A stretch of DNA of 64,000 nt, taken from assembly GCF_027563465.1 (NCBI RefSeq), contig NZ_JAPFQA010000006.1:248001-312000 (forward strand), written 5' to 3'. The position numbers were made by a program, and so were the translations under genes. Under the pieces are notes generated by a model that had not been told where the DNA came from, made no database searches, and was given only the letters and a program-made list of their open reading frames with translations. Of this stretch, positions 20,361 through 28,690 are shown piece after piece. This DNA is from Mesorhizobium qingshengii (GTDB taxonomy: Bacteria; Pseudomonadota; Alphaproteobacteria; Rhizobiales; Rhizobiaceae). Positions within the stretch are counted from its first letter, which is position 1. Each line of letters opens with the position of its first letter.

Positions 20361-21350
20361 ATGGTGGCGCTACGGAATCCGACAGCGGTTTCAAATGGTT
20401 ACAGCGAAATGCCGGGCGACGGCGAAACCCTGCTGCGCAGCGGTCTCAGCCTGCGTCACATGCGCATGATCGTTGCGCTCGACGATCATGGCCGGGTGAG
20501 CGCGGCAGCCCAGGTCATGAACATCTCGCAGCCAGCGGCCTCGCGCATGATCGGTGAGATGGAGGCCGTGCTCGAGGTCAAGCTGTGTGAAAGGCTGCCG
20601 CGCGGCATCACGTTGACGCCGTACGGAAAGGCGCTGGCTAGGCGCGCGCGCTCGATCCTGCTGGAGATGCGCGAGGTCGACCGCGAGATTTCCGAGCTCA
20701 AGGCGGGCAAGGGCGGTTCGGTGTTCCTGGGTGCCGTGACGGCGCCGGCGATCGAACTGGCGGTGCCGGCGATTCGCGAGATCCGCCGCATCTATCCGCG
20801 CATCGAGATCACCATGCAGGTCGAGACCTCCAACGTGCTGGCGCGCGAACTGATCGCCATGCGCCATGACTTCATCATCGCGCGCATCCCCGACGATCTC
20901 AATCCACGCCTGTTCGAGTCGCGCGTCATCGGCGTCGAGAAGGCCTGCCTGATCGTGCGCCGGGGCCATCCGCTCACCAAGGGCAAGGTGGTGCGTCTGG
21001 AGGAGACCGCCGGCTATGACTGGGTCTTCCAGTCGGGCGGTTCGCCCTTGCGCCAGGCGATGGAGAGCAATTTCCTCAACCGCAACATCGCCCTGCCAGA
21101 CCGCATCCTCAACACCAGCTCGCTGCTCTTGACCCTGGTCATGGTCGCGCAGTCCGACGCCATCGCGCCGGTCTCGGTCCAGGTCGCGAAATTCATCCAG
21201 AATCCCGACGGGCTGGCCGGCGCCATCGACGTCGTCCACACCGAATTCGACATCGAGGTCAGGCCCTACAGCCTGATCACCGTGAAAAACCGCGTGCTGT
21301 CGCCGGCCGCCAAGATGCTGCACGACTTCATCCTGCGGGAGGTGGGATAG
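20361..21350 (+). CDS. gbpR: LysR-type regulator, GbpR-like (galactose-binding-protein regulator)
   Basis: 329 residues from ATG 20361. The N-terminal winged HTH reads LRHMRMIVALDDHGRVSAAA, MNISQPAASRMIGEMEA and LCERLPRGITLTPYG; the remainder is a LysR substrate-binding domain. Divergent placement next to chvE is the agrobacterial/Azospirillum arrangement in which GbpR activates chvE/sbpA in response to sugars. Alternative starts are 20292 and 20409; GGAGGCGG about 13 bp before 20361 gives mild support. Confidence 0.85.
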   Translation: MVALRNPTAVSNGYSEMPGDGETLLRSGLSLRHMRMIVALDDHGRVSAAAQVMNISQPAASRMIGEMEAVLEVKLCERLPRGITLTPYGKALARRARSILLEMREVDREISELKAGKGGSVFLGAVTAPAIELAVPAIREIRRIYPRIEITMQVETSNVLARELIAMRHDFIIARIPDDLNPRLFESRVIGVEKACLIVRRGHPLTKGKVVRLEETAGYDWVFQSGGSPLRQAMESNFLNRNIALPDRILNTSSLLLTLVMVAQSDAIAPVSVQVAKFIQNPDGLAGAIDVVHTEFDIEVRPYSLITVKNRVLSPAAKMLHDFILREVG

Positions 21351-21520
21351 CGGCCACTTCGGGCATCCTGCCTGACGCACGAGGTCGCTCCCAGGTCCGA
21401 CCGCCAACGGCGATGCCATCGCCGGCGATAACCTCGGCCCCGGAGCCAGTCGGTCCCGACCTCTGCAACCTAAGGTGAGGGACTATACATTCCTCGAGAG
21501 CGCCATATGTTCCTTAGCCA

Positions 21521-22315
21521 ATGAACCTTTCAAACAACGAGCAATGGGGACACATGAAAGGCGTGGCGATATTAACCGAGGCTCGTAGCGGCTCCGAATG
21601 GCTTGGCAGTCTCACCAACAGCACCGGCACACTTGGCAATTCGGCCGAATGGCTCGATACCATCAATCTGGGATTCAAGCCGAAATCGTTCGACGAACTT
21701 CTTTCCGCTGTGATCGATCGCGGCGGGACGGCGAATGGCAGGTTCGCGGTAAAGTTATTCCCACGGCATCTTCACTGGTCGCAGGCGAAATATGGAGCCG
21801 ACTTCCTCGCCGAATGCGTCAGTCGCCATGATATGGGATTGGTCCTGCTGGAACGGAGGGACCGCCTTCGTCAAGCAATTTCCCATTGTCGGGCGAAGGC
21901 AACCGGCCATTGGAAAAGCACGATGATCGGCGCGGATTTGGTTCCGCAATACGACTTCGCGGGCATCTGCCAGGCCTACTTCCTGATCGAACAGAGCTAT
22001 GCCTTCTGGGAGGCCTATTTGCGCATAATCAATCTGCCTTACGACCATTTCTTCTATGAAGACCTGTTGGACGATCCTCGTCCTTATGTCGAATCGATGG
22101 CCCGGCAGTTGTCGGTTGAAATGCCAGACGGAGAGTTCAAGACGAACTTACGGTTGCAGCGGGACACATACACCGAAGACTGGGTAGAGCGGTTCCAAAA
22201 TGACGCCAGATCCACGAGCCCATTGGCCCATCTCCCCGAAAACGTGGCGCCGCGCAACATCGACAATCTCGCTCGCTTCCTTCTGAAGAAGCAGATGCGA
22301 ATCAGCCAAGCGTAG
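21521..22315 (+). CDS. Stf0-like sulfotransferase
   Basis: 264 residues (253 if ATG 21554 is used, where GGGGA lies 3 bases upstream). The phosphosulfate loop is near the N-terminus (TEARSGSEWL, residues 20-28) and the 3'-phosphate-binding block reads LERRDRLRQAISHCRA (111-125), followed by TGHW: the pattern of Stf0 trehalose/LPS sulfotransferases. Such enzymes transfer sulfate from PAPS to sugars; rhizobial examples act on LPS or Nod factors. The target here is unknown. Between gbpR and a tRNA-Gly fragment, with more even base composition than its neighbours. Confidence 0.75.
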   Translation: MNLSNNEQWGHMKGVAILTEARSGSEWLGSLTNSTGTLGNSAEWLDTINLGFKPKSFDELLSAVIDRGGTANGRFAVKLFPRHLHWSQAKYGADFLAECVSRHDMGLVLLERRDRLRQAISHCRAKATGHWKSTMIGADLVPQYDFAGICQAYFLIEQSYAFWEAYLRIINLPYDHFFYEDLLDDPRPYVESMARQLSVEMPDGEFKTNLRLQRDTYTEDWVERFQNDARSTSPLAHLPENVAPRNIDNLARFLLKKQMRISQA

Positions 22316-22346
22316 ACAGCCTGTTCGGACCTTCCGGAATGTGGGT

Positions 22347-22396
22347 GCTGGAGCGGGTAGCGAGAATCGAACCCGCGCGTTCAGCTTGGGAAGCTG
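22347..22396 (-). other. tRNA-Gly 3'-end fragment, putative attachment-site duplicate
   Basis: These 50 bp match 33847-33896 at 49 positions (A instead of G at 22363). They correspond to the 3' part of tRNA-Gly(CCC): anticodon arm, variable region, T arm, 3' acceptor strand and encoded CCA. The 5' half (D arm and 5' acceptor strand) is absent, so this cannot be a functional tRNA. Same orientation as the intact gene. Confidence 0.88.
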
Positions 22397-22470
22397 GCCG
22401 GGGCGGCCGTCAACACCCCCGACGCTAAGGCGATCATCAGCAAGCGCTCCCGGGCATGGCCTGCAAAGTT

Positions 22471-23556
22471 CTAAATCTGCGATCGTATGGAGATCCCGTC
22501 TCGTCCGAAGACGTGGACACGCTGTCCAGTCATGGTTACGGGCACGAGGTCGCCGGGACGGACCTGCGGATTGGCCGGCAGCTTGATCGACAACAATTCT
22601 TCCTGGCCATCAACGCCAGCATAGGCGATGGTTTCGCTTCCAAGCCGCTCAACGACTGCAATCCTCGCCTGGCAAATCTGCCGACCTTCGCCACCGATGG
22701 CCAGACTTTCCGGCCGGATGCCGACCGTCACGTCCTCTCCCGGTTGAGCCGGCACTTCATCGCCGAGCTGCACGGCTATCCCACCGGCCACCGCCATCTG
22801 CCGCCCTTCGACGACGTCTATCTTTGCAGCGAGGAAATTCATCTTCGGCGAACCGATAAACTGGGCGACGAAGCGATTTGCAGGGTGTTCATAGAGGTCT
22901 ATCGGCGCCCCGACCTGTTCGATGCGGCCTGCATTCAGAACCACGATCCGGTCGGCCAGCGTCATCGCCTCGACCTGGTCATGGGTCACGTAGATCATCG
23001 TCGCCTTCAGGCGCTGGTGCAGGCGTGCGATCTCGAGCCGCATCTGCACGCGAAGTGCCGCATCGAGGTTGGAGAGGGGCTCGTCGAACAGGAACACGTC
23101 CGGGTTGCGGATGATCGCGCGGCCGATCGCGACGCGCTGGCGCTGCCCGCCTGACAGTTGCTTGGGCCGGCGATCGAGAAGCGGCGTCAGCTGCAGGATA
23201 TCGGCGACCTCGGCGAGCTTTTTTGTAACCTCATCTTTGCCGGCATGCGACAATCGAAGACCGAAGGTGATGTTGTCGGCGACGCTCATATGGGGGAAGA
23301 GCGCATAGGACTGGAATACCATGGCGATGCCGCGCCGAGCCGGCGGGACATGGGTGACATCACGGTCACGGATCGAGATCATGCCAGAACTCGTCGTCTC
23401 TAGGCCCGAGATCATGCGGAGCAGCGTGGACTTGCCGCAGCCTGACGGTCCTACGAAGACGACAAACTCGCCCGACTGGATGTCGAGTTCGATACCTTTG
23501 ATGATGTGGACATCGCCGAAGGATTTACGGATATTCTTGAGAGTAAGGGTGCTCAT
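22471..23556 (-). CDS. Sugar ABC transporter ATP-binding protein (UgpC/MsmK type)
   Basis: 361 residues from ATG 23556. Walker A GPSGCGKST, Q-loop, signature LSGGQRQRVAIGRAI and Walker B VFLFDEPLSNLDA are complete; the C-terminal third is a TOBE/MalK-type regulatory domain (VGIRPESL, YAGVDGQEELLSIKLP). CUT1-family ATPase. The frame extends upstream to 23865 but overlaps the permease gene and is not conserved. Follows the permease by 14 bp; last gene of the transporter operon, ending close to the tRNA fragment. Confidence 0.94.
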   Translation of the reverse strand: MSTLTLKNIRKSFGDVHIIKGIELDIQSGEFVVFVGPSGCGKSTLLRMISGLETTSSGMISIRDRDVTHVPPARRGIAMVFQSYALFPHMSVADNITFGLRLSHAGKDEVTKKLAEVADILQLTPLLDRRPKQLSGGQRQRVAIGRAIIRNPDVFLFDEPLSNLDAALRVQMRLEIARLHQRLKATMIYVTHDQVEAMTLADRIVVLNAGRIEQVGAPIDLYEHPANRFVAQFIGSPKMNFLAAKIDVVEGRQMAVAGGIAVQLGDEVPAQPGEDVTVGIRPESLAIGGEGRQICQARIAVVERLGSETIAYAGVDGQEELLSIKLPANPQVRPGDLVPVTMTGQRVHVFGRDGISIRSQI

Positions 23557-23570
23557 GCGATCTTTCCGGG

Positions 23571-24428
23571 TCAGCCTTTGACGGCCCCCATGGTCATGCC
23601 TTTTATGAAATAGCGCTGGAAGAAAAGGAAAACGATCAGAGTCGGCAGGCTGGCTATCAGCGACAATGCGCCTTGGATGCCCCAAGCGACGCTGTACTGC
23701 CCCTGCAGGAACACCAGGCCGAGCATGATCGTGCGCTTGTCGTCGGATTGCGTGAAGATCAGCGGCCAAAGGAAGTCGTTCCAGATCCAGGTGAACTGTA
23801 GTGTCGACAGCACTGCCAGCGCCGGCAGGCTGAGTGGCAGGGCGACCTTGGTCAACACCTGCCATTCGCTGGCGCCTTCAATGATGGCGGCTTCCCGGAG
23901 CGCCGCCGGCACGGTGGCGAAGAAGTTGCGCATCATCAGCGTGCAGATCGGGATGCCCATGGCGATGTGCACGAAGATCATCGGCCAGAGCGTGTCGAGC
24001 AGGCCAAGTCCGTTGAAGAGGCGGAAGAGCGGGATCAAGATCACTTGCGGCGGGAAGAACATGCCGGCAACGATCGCCAGGAACAGGACGTCGCTGCCGC
24101 GGAACGGCAGCTTAGCGAAGACGTAGCCGGAGAGGATTCCGAGCACGATAGAGCCTGCTGTCGCCGGGACGGCGATCAACAGCGTGTTTAGGAAATAGGT
24201 GTGGATCGCCGGGTCGGCGAGCACGGTCCTGAAGTTGTCGAGATAGAGGCTGGTCGGGAAGCTCCAGAGTTTGCCGAGAGCGATGTCCTCGGTGGTCTTC
24301 AGCGACGATAGGAGCACGCCGATCGTCGGGGCAAGGAAGAGCAGCGCGAGCACTGCCAGACATACGAAGATTGCCGCTTGCCACGGGTTGAAGGAGGGCA
24401 TGGCGGCGGAGGCAAGGCGATCATTCAT
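23571..24428 (-). CDS. Sugar ABC transporter permease, MalG/UgpE type
   Basis: 285 residues, six predicted spans. The EAA loop reads EAAIIEGASEWQVLTKVALPLSLP; family-typical LFNGLGLLDTLWPMIFVHIAMGIP and the N-terminal LLSSLKTTEDIAL are present. Inner-membrane component of a CUT1 importer. Its start overlaps the end of the upstream permease gene by 8 bp (24421-24428). Confidence 0.93.
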   Translation of the reverse strand: MNDRLASAAMPSFNPWQAAIFVCLAVLALLFLAPTIGVLLSSLKTTEDIALGKLWSFPTSLYLDNFRTVLADPAIHTYFLNTLLIAVPATAGSIVLGILSGYVFAKLPFRGSDVLFLAIVAGMFFPPQVILIPLFRLFNGLGLLDTLWPMIFVHIAMGIPICTLMMRNFFATVPAALREAAIIEGASEWQVLTKVALPLSLPALAVLSTLQFTWIWNDFLWPLIFTQSDDKRTIMLGLVFLQGQYSVAWGIQGALSLIASLPTLIVFLFFQRYFIKGMTMGAVKG

Positions 24429-25308
24429 AGATTTCGTCGACTTTCCTCAACTGGCGGAAATAGGCGAAGATGATAGCGAGCGCGATGAGGAACAGAACGA
24501 CTGAAATCGCACTGCCGTAGCCCATGTGATATTTCTTGAAGGACTCGTTATACATGTGCATGGCGAGCGTGTCGGAGCTGTTGAAAGGGCCACCGCCGGT
24601 CATGATGTAGAGGATGTCGAAGCCCTTTAGCGAGTTGATGACGCCGAGTGCCACCACCACCACGGTGGCCGGACGCAGCAGCGGCAGGACGACTTGCCGG
24701 ATGCGCTGACCGGAGCTGGCGCCTTCGATATGGCAGACCTCGATGAGGTCAGGCGGAATGGCGGTCAGGCCGGCAAGGAAAATCACCATGGCGAGGCCGG
24801 TCTGCTGCCAGGACCAGGCTGCAATCACCGCGTAAAGGGCTGTCCCGGGCTTGGCGAGCCAGGCGAAATGGCTGTTGCCGCCGGTGACCAAGTTGATCGC
24901 CGTATTGAGCAGGCCCCAGTCCGGTTGGTAAATCCATACCCAGATCTGTCCCACGACAATCGCCGAGAGGCAGATCGGTAGATAGAAGATCGACTTGAAG
25001 ACCGAAGCGCCGGGAACCTGCGAGTCGATCAGCAGGGCCAGGACAAGGCCAAGGCCCGTCGGCACGATTACGGCAGCCAGCATCCAGATCACGGTGTTCA
25101 CCGCCGCTCTCGTGAAAAGCGGATCGTGAAAGATCTGCAGGAAGTTGTCGAATCCCACATACCGATAGTCGGCGCTGAAACCGTTCCAGTTGGTGATGCT
25201 GTAGTAGAACGAGCTGAACAGTGGCCAGACCACGAGGATCCCGAACACGGCAAGCGGCGGGATCAGCATCGCCACCCGCCACAGCGTCTTGTCCTTCTCC
25301 AAATTCAT
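24421..25308 (-). CDS. Sugar ABC transporter permease, MalF/UgpA type
   Basis: 295 residues, six spans. The EAA-type loop is EVCHIEGASSGQRIRQVVLPLLRP; YSITNWNGFSADYRYVGFDNF is the common periplasmic block of this family. Pairs with the 23571-24428 permease. Separated from the binding-protein gene by a 67-bp gap with a perfect hairpin. Confidence 0.93.
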   Translation of the reverse strand: MNLEKDKTLWRVAMLIPPLAVFGILVVWPLFSSFYYSITNWNGFSADYRYVGFDNFLQIFHDPLFTRAAVNTVIWMLAAVIVPTGLGLVLALLIDSQVPGASVFKSIFYLPICLSAIVVGQIWVWIYQPDWGLLNTAINLVTGGNSHFAWLAKPGTALYAVIAAWSWQQTGLAMVIFLAGLTAIPPDLIEVCHIEGASSGQRIRQVVLPLLRPATVVVVALGVINSLKGFDILYIMTGGGPFNSSDTLAMHMYNESFKKYHMGYGSAISVVLFLIALAIIFAYFRQLRKVDEIYE

Positions 25309-25326
25309 CTTCCTTCAACCGTCAGT

Positions 25327-25354
25327 GCCGGCCGATATCATTGAATCGGCCGGC
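25327..25354 (-). terminator. Intercistronic hairpin after the binding-protein gene
   Basis: Perfect 10-bp arms GCCGGCCGAT / ATCGGCCGGC with an 8-base loop, about 20 bases after the binding-protein stop. No T-run, so likely an mRNA-stabilising or partial-termination element giving excess binding protein, as malE-malF intercistronic elements do. Confidence 0.65.
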
Positions 25355-25375
25355 CCCTTTATGACGAGACGTCGC

Positions 25376-26647
25376 TTACTGCTTGAATGCTGCGGCTGCG
25401 GCAGTTTGCGTCTGGTCGAGCATCGACTGGACCTCGCCAGGATTGTCAAGAAACTGGGAGAACATTGAGAGGCCCACTTCAGAGACCGCCGGAGGCGTGG
25501 CAAGGTCGTAATTGAAGGCGAAGGCCGGTGCATGCTTCACCACATCGAGCGCGTGCTGCATCACTGGGGTGTAGGTCTTGGGATTGACCTTCTCATTGGC
25601 CGACAAGGCTCCTTGGATCGAGGCCCACTTCGCCTGAACGTCGGGCTTGGAGATCATGAATGCGAGGAGCTTCTCGGCTCCCTCCATGTTCTTGGCATTC
25701 GCCGCGATTACCAGGCCGTCGACAGGACCGACGGCAGCGCGCGGAACACCTTCCTTGACGGTCGGGAACTCGAAGAAGTCATAGTCGGCATCGGTGAACT
25801 TGTTGGTGTTCCAGTAGCCGGTGATCCAGGTGCCCATCAGGGTCATCGCCGCCTCGCCGCGTTGCACCTGGTCGGCGGCGTCCGTCCAGTCATAGGCGTT
25901 GGGAGTCTTGGTGAAGTCGCCGGCCTCCAGCAACTGCTTCCAGAGTTCCATGGCCTGCGCGACTTCAGGGTCGGTATAGGAGGCGGTGCCGGCCATTAGC
26001 TTTGCGCGATACTCCGGTCCGGCGGTCCTGAGCAGCAGGTAGTCGAACCAGAACTGCGCCGGCCAACGGTTCTTCGAGCCGAGCGCGATCGGCGTGACGC
26101 CGGCTGCCTTCAGCTTGTCGCACATCGCCTTGAACTCGTCCCAGGTCTTCGGCATTTCGGTGATACCGGCCTTTTGCAGGATCTTCTTGTTGTAGAAGAT
26201 GCCGGCATAGTGATAGCCAAACGGGATCAGGTAACGGTGGCCGTTATAGAGGGTCGCGCCGTCGGCGATCGGCTTGGCGACAATCGCGTCGAGATCGGCG
26301 GCCTTCCACATGTCGTCGATCGGATGCAGGCTCTTCGAATTGATGATGAACTGTGTCTTTGCGCCCGCCCAGTAGCTGAACACGTCGGGCAGGTTGCCAC
26401 CGGCTGCCCGCACCAGGATGCCGGTCTTGAAGTCCTCGTGTCCGATCGGGCTGTCCTTCACCGTGATGCCGGTTTCCTTGTTGAATTCGGCGAAGATCTG
26501 CTTGAGGCCGTCGAGGCCGAGATCGCCGGTGAAATAGTGGCTGATGGTGACTTCTCCGCCTGCAAGGACCTGCTGAACCGGCAGCGCGGCCATGAGGCCG
26601 GACGCCAGCACCGAGACCATCAAGGCGCGTCGTGTTGTTTTGAACAT
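25376..26647 (-). CDS. Carbohydrate ABC transporter substrate-binding protein (CUT1)
   Basis: 423 residues with a signal peptide carrying twin Arg plus hydrophobic core (MFKTTRRALMVSVLASGL...VLAGG). Mature part is a family-1 solute-binding protein: DLGLDGLKQIFAEFNKETGI, NLPDVFSYWAGAKTQ, AMTLMGTWITGYW, VGPVDGLVIAANAKNMEGAEK. Ligand is probably a sugar, sugar acid or cyclitol judged from the linked enzymes; the sequence alone does not settle it. First gene of the transporter operon, divergent from the IclR gene. Confidence 0.92.
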   Translation of the reverse strand: MFKTTRRALMVSVLASGLMAALPVQQVLAGGEVTISHYFTGDLGLDGLKQIFAEFNKETGITVKDSPIGHEDFKTGILVRAAGGNLPDVFSYWAGAKTQFIINSKSLHPIDDMWKAADLDAIVAKPIADGATLYNGHRYLIPFGYHYAGIFYNKKILQKAGITEMPKTWDEFKAMCDKLKAAGVTPIALGSKNRWPAQFWFDYLLLRTAGPEYRAKLMAGTASYTDPEVAQAMELWKQLLEAGDFTKTPNAYDWTDAADQVQRGEAAMTLMGTWITGYWNTNKFTDADYDFFEFPTVKEGVPRAAVGPVDGLVIAANAKNMEGAEKLLAFMISKPDVQAKWASIQGALSANEKVNPKTYTPVMQHALDVVKHAPAFAFNYDLATPPAVSEVGLSMFSQFLDNPGEVQSMLDQTQTAAAAAFKQ

Positions 26648-26676
26648 CTGTTCCTCCCTCGGACCGCCAAACTAAA

Positions 26677-26695
26677 AGTTTGACAATGTTAAACT
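26677..26695. promoter_or_regulatory. Operator candidate A for the islet IclR regulator
   Basis: 19-bp near-perfect palindrome AGTTTGACA-A-TGTTAAACT (one mismatched pair), 30 bp upstream of the binding-protein start codon. Contains the word GTTAAAC shared with site B. Position suits repression of the transporter operon. Confidence 0.6.
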
Positions 26696-26821
26696 ATGTG
26701 CGCAGCACGAGAATATGAAAGTCAGGGATTTGCCATCCTGTCAATAAAAAGTGTTGCATACGGCTATTTTTTCTGAATTATCACTCTCATACGAAGCGAT
26801 TGTCGATTATTTGTTGCCCTA

Positions 26822-26852
26822 TGTTTAACTTGTGGTTTGCATATGTTAAACA
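26822..26852. promoter_or_regulatory. Operator candidate B for the islet IclR regulator
   Basis: Inverted arms TGTTTAAC (26822-26829) and GTTAAACA (26845-26852), 15 bp apart, 35 bp upstream of the IclR-gene ATG. The arms share the GTTAAAC word with site A, so one regulator probably binds both. Suits autoregulation and control of the rightward catabolic operon. Confidence 0.6.
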
Positions 26853-26886
26853 AGGGTGTGGCAACAAAAGATCCCGAGACGAAAAA

Positions 26887-27627
26887 ATGAGATTGCTGAA
26901 ATCATTGGCGCGTGGATTGGAAGCCCTCGACTACCTGGTCGCCCAAGGCGGACCGGTCAGGTTGACCGAGCTTGCTTCGGCGCTCGGCGTCGACAAATCC
27001 AACGCCTCGCATCTGCTTCAGACCCTTGTGGCGGGCGGCTATGCCGACCAGGTCGAAGGTCGGCGCTACCAGGCCTCGGCCAAGGTGGCAACCGATCCGT
27101 CGCCTTCCCTCGAGGACATCATCGACGTTCGCGATCGACTGCGTCCGGCGCTGGCCGCGCTCGTCGAGGAAACCCGCGAATGCGCCCATGTGGCTGTGCT
27201 GGTCGGCAGCCGCGTCTGGTATATCGACCAGATCGCCTCGCCGCTGCCGTTGAAGGTTGACCATCCGATCGGGTCCCTTGCGCCCCTGCACTGCACGGCC
27301 CTGGGTAAGGCGTTTCTCGCCTTTGGCGGTGCAAATCCGCCGTCAAAGTTCGAGCAGCACACGCCAAAATCGATCGTTACCCAGCTTGCGCTGAATGCCG
27401 AGGTCGCCGCGACCCGTAAGCGAGGCTTTGCGCTTGATGACGAGGAATACACGCTCGGCATACGTTGCGCCGCCGTGCCGATCTACAACACGCGTGGACA
27501 GATGGTGGCGGCGATTGGCGTGTCCGGTCCCACCGCACGTATCGACGATATTCGTTTCGCCGAACTCGGCCAGACCGTGTTGGCACAAATCGACAAGATC
27601 AAACCTGGGGTATTGAATGTTTTATGA
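26887..27627 (+). CDS. IclR family transcriptional regulator
   Basis: 246 residues from ATG 26887. The N-terminal winged HTH is SLARGLEALDYLVAQGGPVRLTELA with SALGVDKSNASHLLQTLVAGG; the C-terminal effector domain has the IclR blocks GSLAPLHCTALGKAFLAF and RGFALDDEEYTLGIRCAAVPI. Divergent from the transporter operon and first gene of the enzyme operon, so it likely senses the pathway substrate or an intermediate. Its end overlaps the next gene by 11 bp (27617-27627). Confidence 0.92.
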   Translation: MRLLKSLARGLEALDYLVAQGGPVRLTELASALGVDKSNASHLLQTLVAGGYADQVEGRRYQASAKVATDPSPSLEDIIDVRDRLRPALAALVEETRECAHVAVLVGSRVWYIDQIASPLPLKVDHPIGSLAPLHCTALGKAFLAFGGANPPSKFEQHTPKSIVTQLALNAEVAATRKRGFALDDEEYTLGIRCAAVPIYNTRGQMVAAIGVSGPTARIDDIRFAELGQTVLAQIDKIKPGVLNVL

Positions 27628-28687
27628 CCGCTTGCGCGTGGCCATGATCGGCACGGGCCGGATTTCCGACCTGCACGCAATCGAATATTGCCAGAACCCT
27701 CACGCGGAGATCGTCGCGCTCTGCGATCGGGATACGGAATCGGCAAGAAGCCGGGCATCAGCCTGGGGCGTCGAGAATGCACGGATCGTCGAAGATTACA
27801 GGACCATCCTGGCCGACCCGGAAATCGACCTGGTCGAAATCCTGCTGCCGCACCACCTGCATTGCTCGGTGACGCTCGCGGCGATCGAGGCGGGAAAGGT
27901 CGTGTCGCTGCAGAAGCCGATGTGTGTCGATCTCGCCGAAGCGGATAAAGTGGTGGAGGCTGCCGCGAACGCCCGCGCACCGGTCAAGGTGTTCGAAAAT
28001 TTCATCTTCTATCCTCCCGTGATGAAGGCGAAGTCGCTCGTGGATGAAGGCGCGATCGGCACCCCTCTCACCATCCGTATCAAGAGCAATCCCGGCCGGT
28101 CGCAGACAGCCTGGAACGTCCCGCATGCCGCGGACGCCTGGCGGCAGGAGCGGTCGCAGTCTGGCGGCGGGCCGCTGGTGTTCGACGACGGCCATCACAA
28201 GTTCGCGCTCGCCTGGCACTTCATGGGCAATCCGGAAGAGGTGCATGCCTTCATCGGCGAGACGCAGCGGCAGGACGGGTTCTGTTTCGATGCCCCGGCC
28301 ATGGTCTCGTTCCGGTTCCCCGGCAACCGCATGGGCAATCTCGAAGTAGTCTATTCACCTGAACTCGACATCATCACCCGCCACTATGCCCAAGACGATC
28401 GTGTCGAGATCACCGGCACCAAGGGCGTCATGTGGATCAATTGCGGTCACGGCCGCCTTGGCGATCCCCCGCCGCTCGCCCTCTATCGGGACGGCGAACT
28501 CCGCACTTTCCACGGCATGGAAACCGGCTGGGAGGCGAGCTTCGTGCACTCGACACGGCATTTCATCGAGGCGTTGCGCAGCGGCACGGCTCCTTCTCTG
28601 ACCGCTGGCGAAGGCCGTCAGGTGCTCCGGTTCGCGCTGGCAGCTGAAGAGTCGGCGCGCACCGGCAAGACAGTCGAGCTCAGGTGA
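27617..28687 (+). CDS. Gfo/Idh/MocA family oxidoreductase
   Basis: 356 residues. N-terminal Rossmann fold with VAMIGTGRISDLHA (residues 8-21); the family EKP motif appears as QKP (99-101, VVSLQKPMCVDLAEAD), an uncommon Glu-to-Gln change. The C-terminal domain has the catalytic Asp/His region GGGPLVFDDGHHKFALAWHFMG. Family enzymes oxidise a hydroxyl of sugars or inositols with NAD(P). First metabolic gene of the islet operon, overlapping the regulator, hence probably the entry oxidation step. Confidence 0.88.
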   Translation: MFYDRLRVAMIGTGRISDLHAIEYCQNPHAEIVALCDRDTESARSRASAWGVENARIVEDYRTILADPEIDLVEILLPHHLHCSVTLAAIEAGKVVSLQKPMCVDLAEADKVVEAAANARAPVKVFENFIFYPPVMKAKSLVDEGAIGTPLTIRIKSNPGRSQTAWNVPHAADAWRQERSQSGGGPLVFDDGHHKFALAWHFMGNPEEVHAFIGETQRQDGFCFDAPAMVSFRFPGNRMGNLEVVYSPELDIITRHYAQDDRVEITGTKGVMWINCGHGRLGDPPPLALYRDGELRTFHGMETGWEASFVHSTRHFIEALRSGTAPSLTAGEGRQVLRFALAAEESARTGKTVELR

Positions 28688-28690
28688 GGG

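Noticed and set aside
22347..22396. A second tRNA-Gly gene
   Set aside because: Only the 3' part is present; the D arm and the 5' acceptor strand are missing and the T stem has a substitution.
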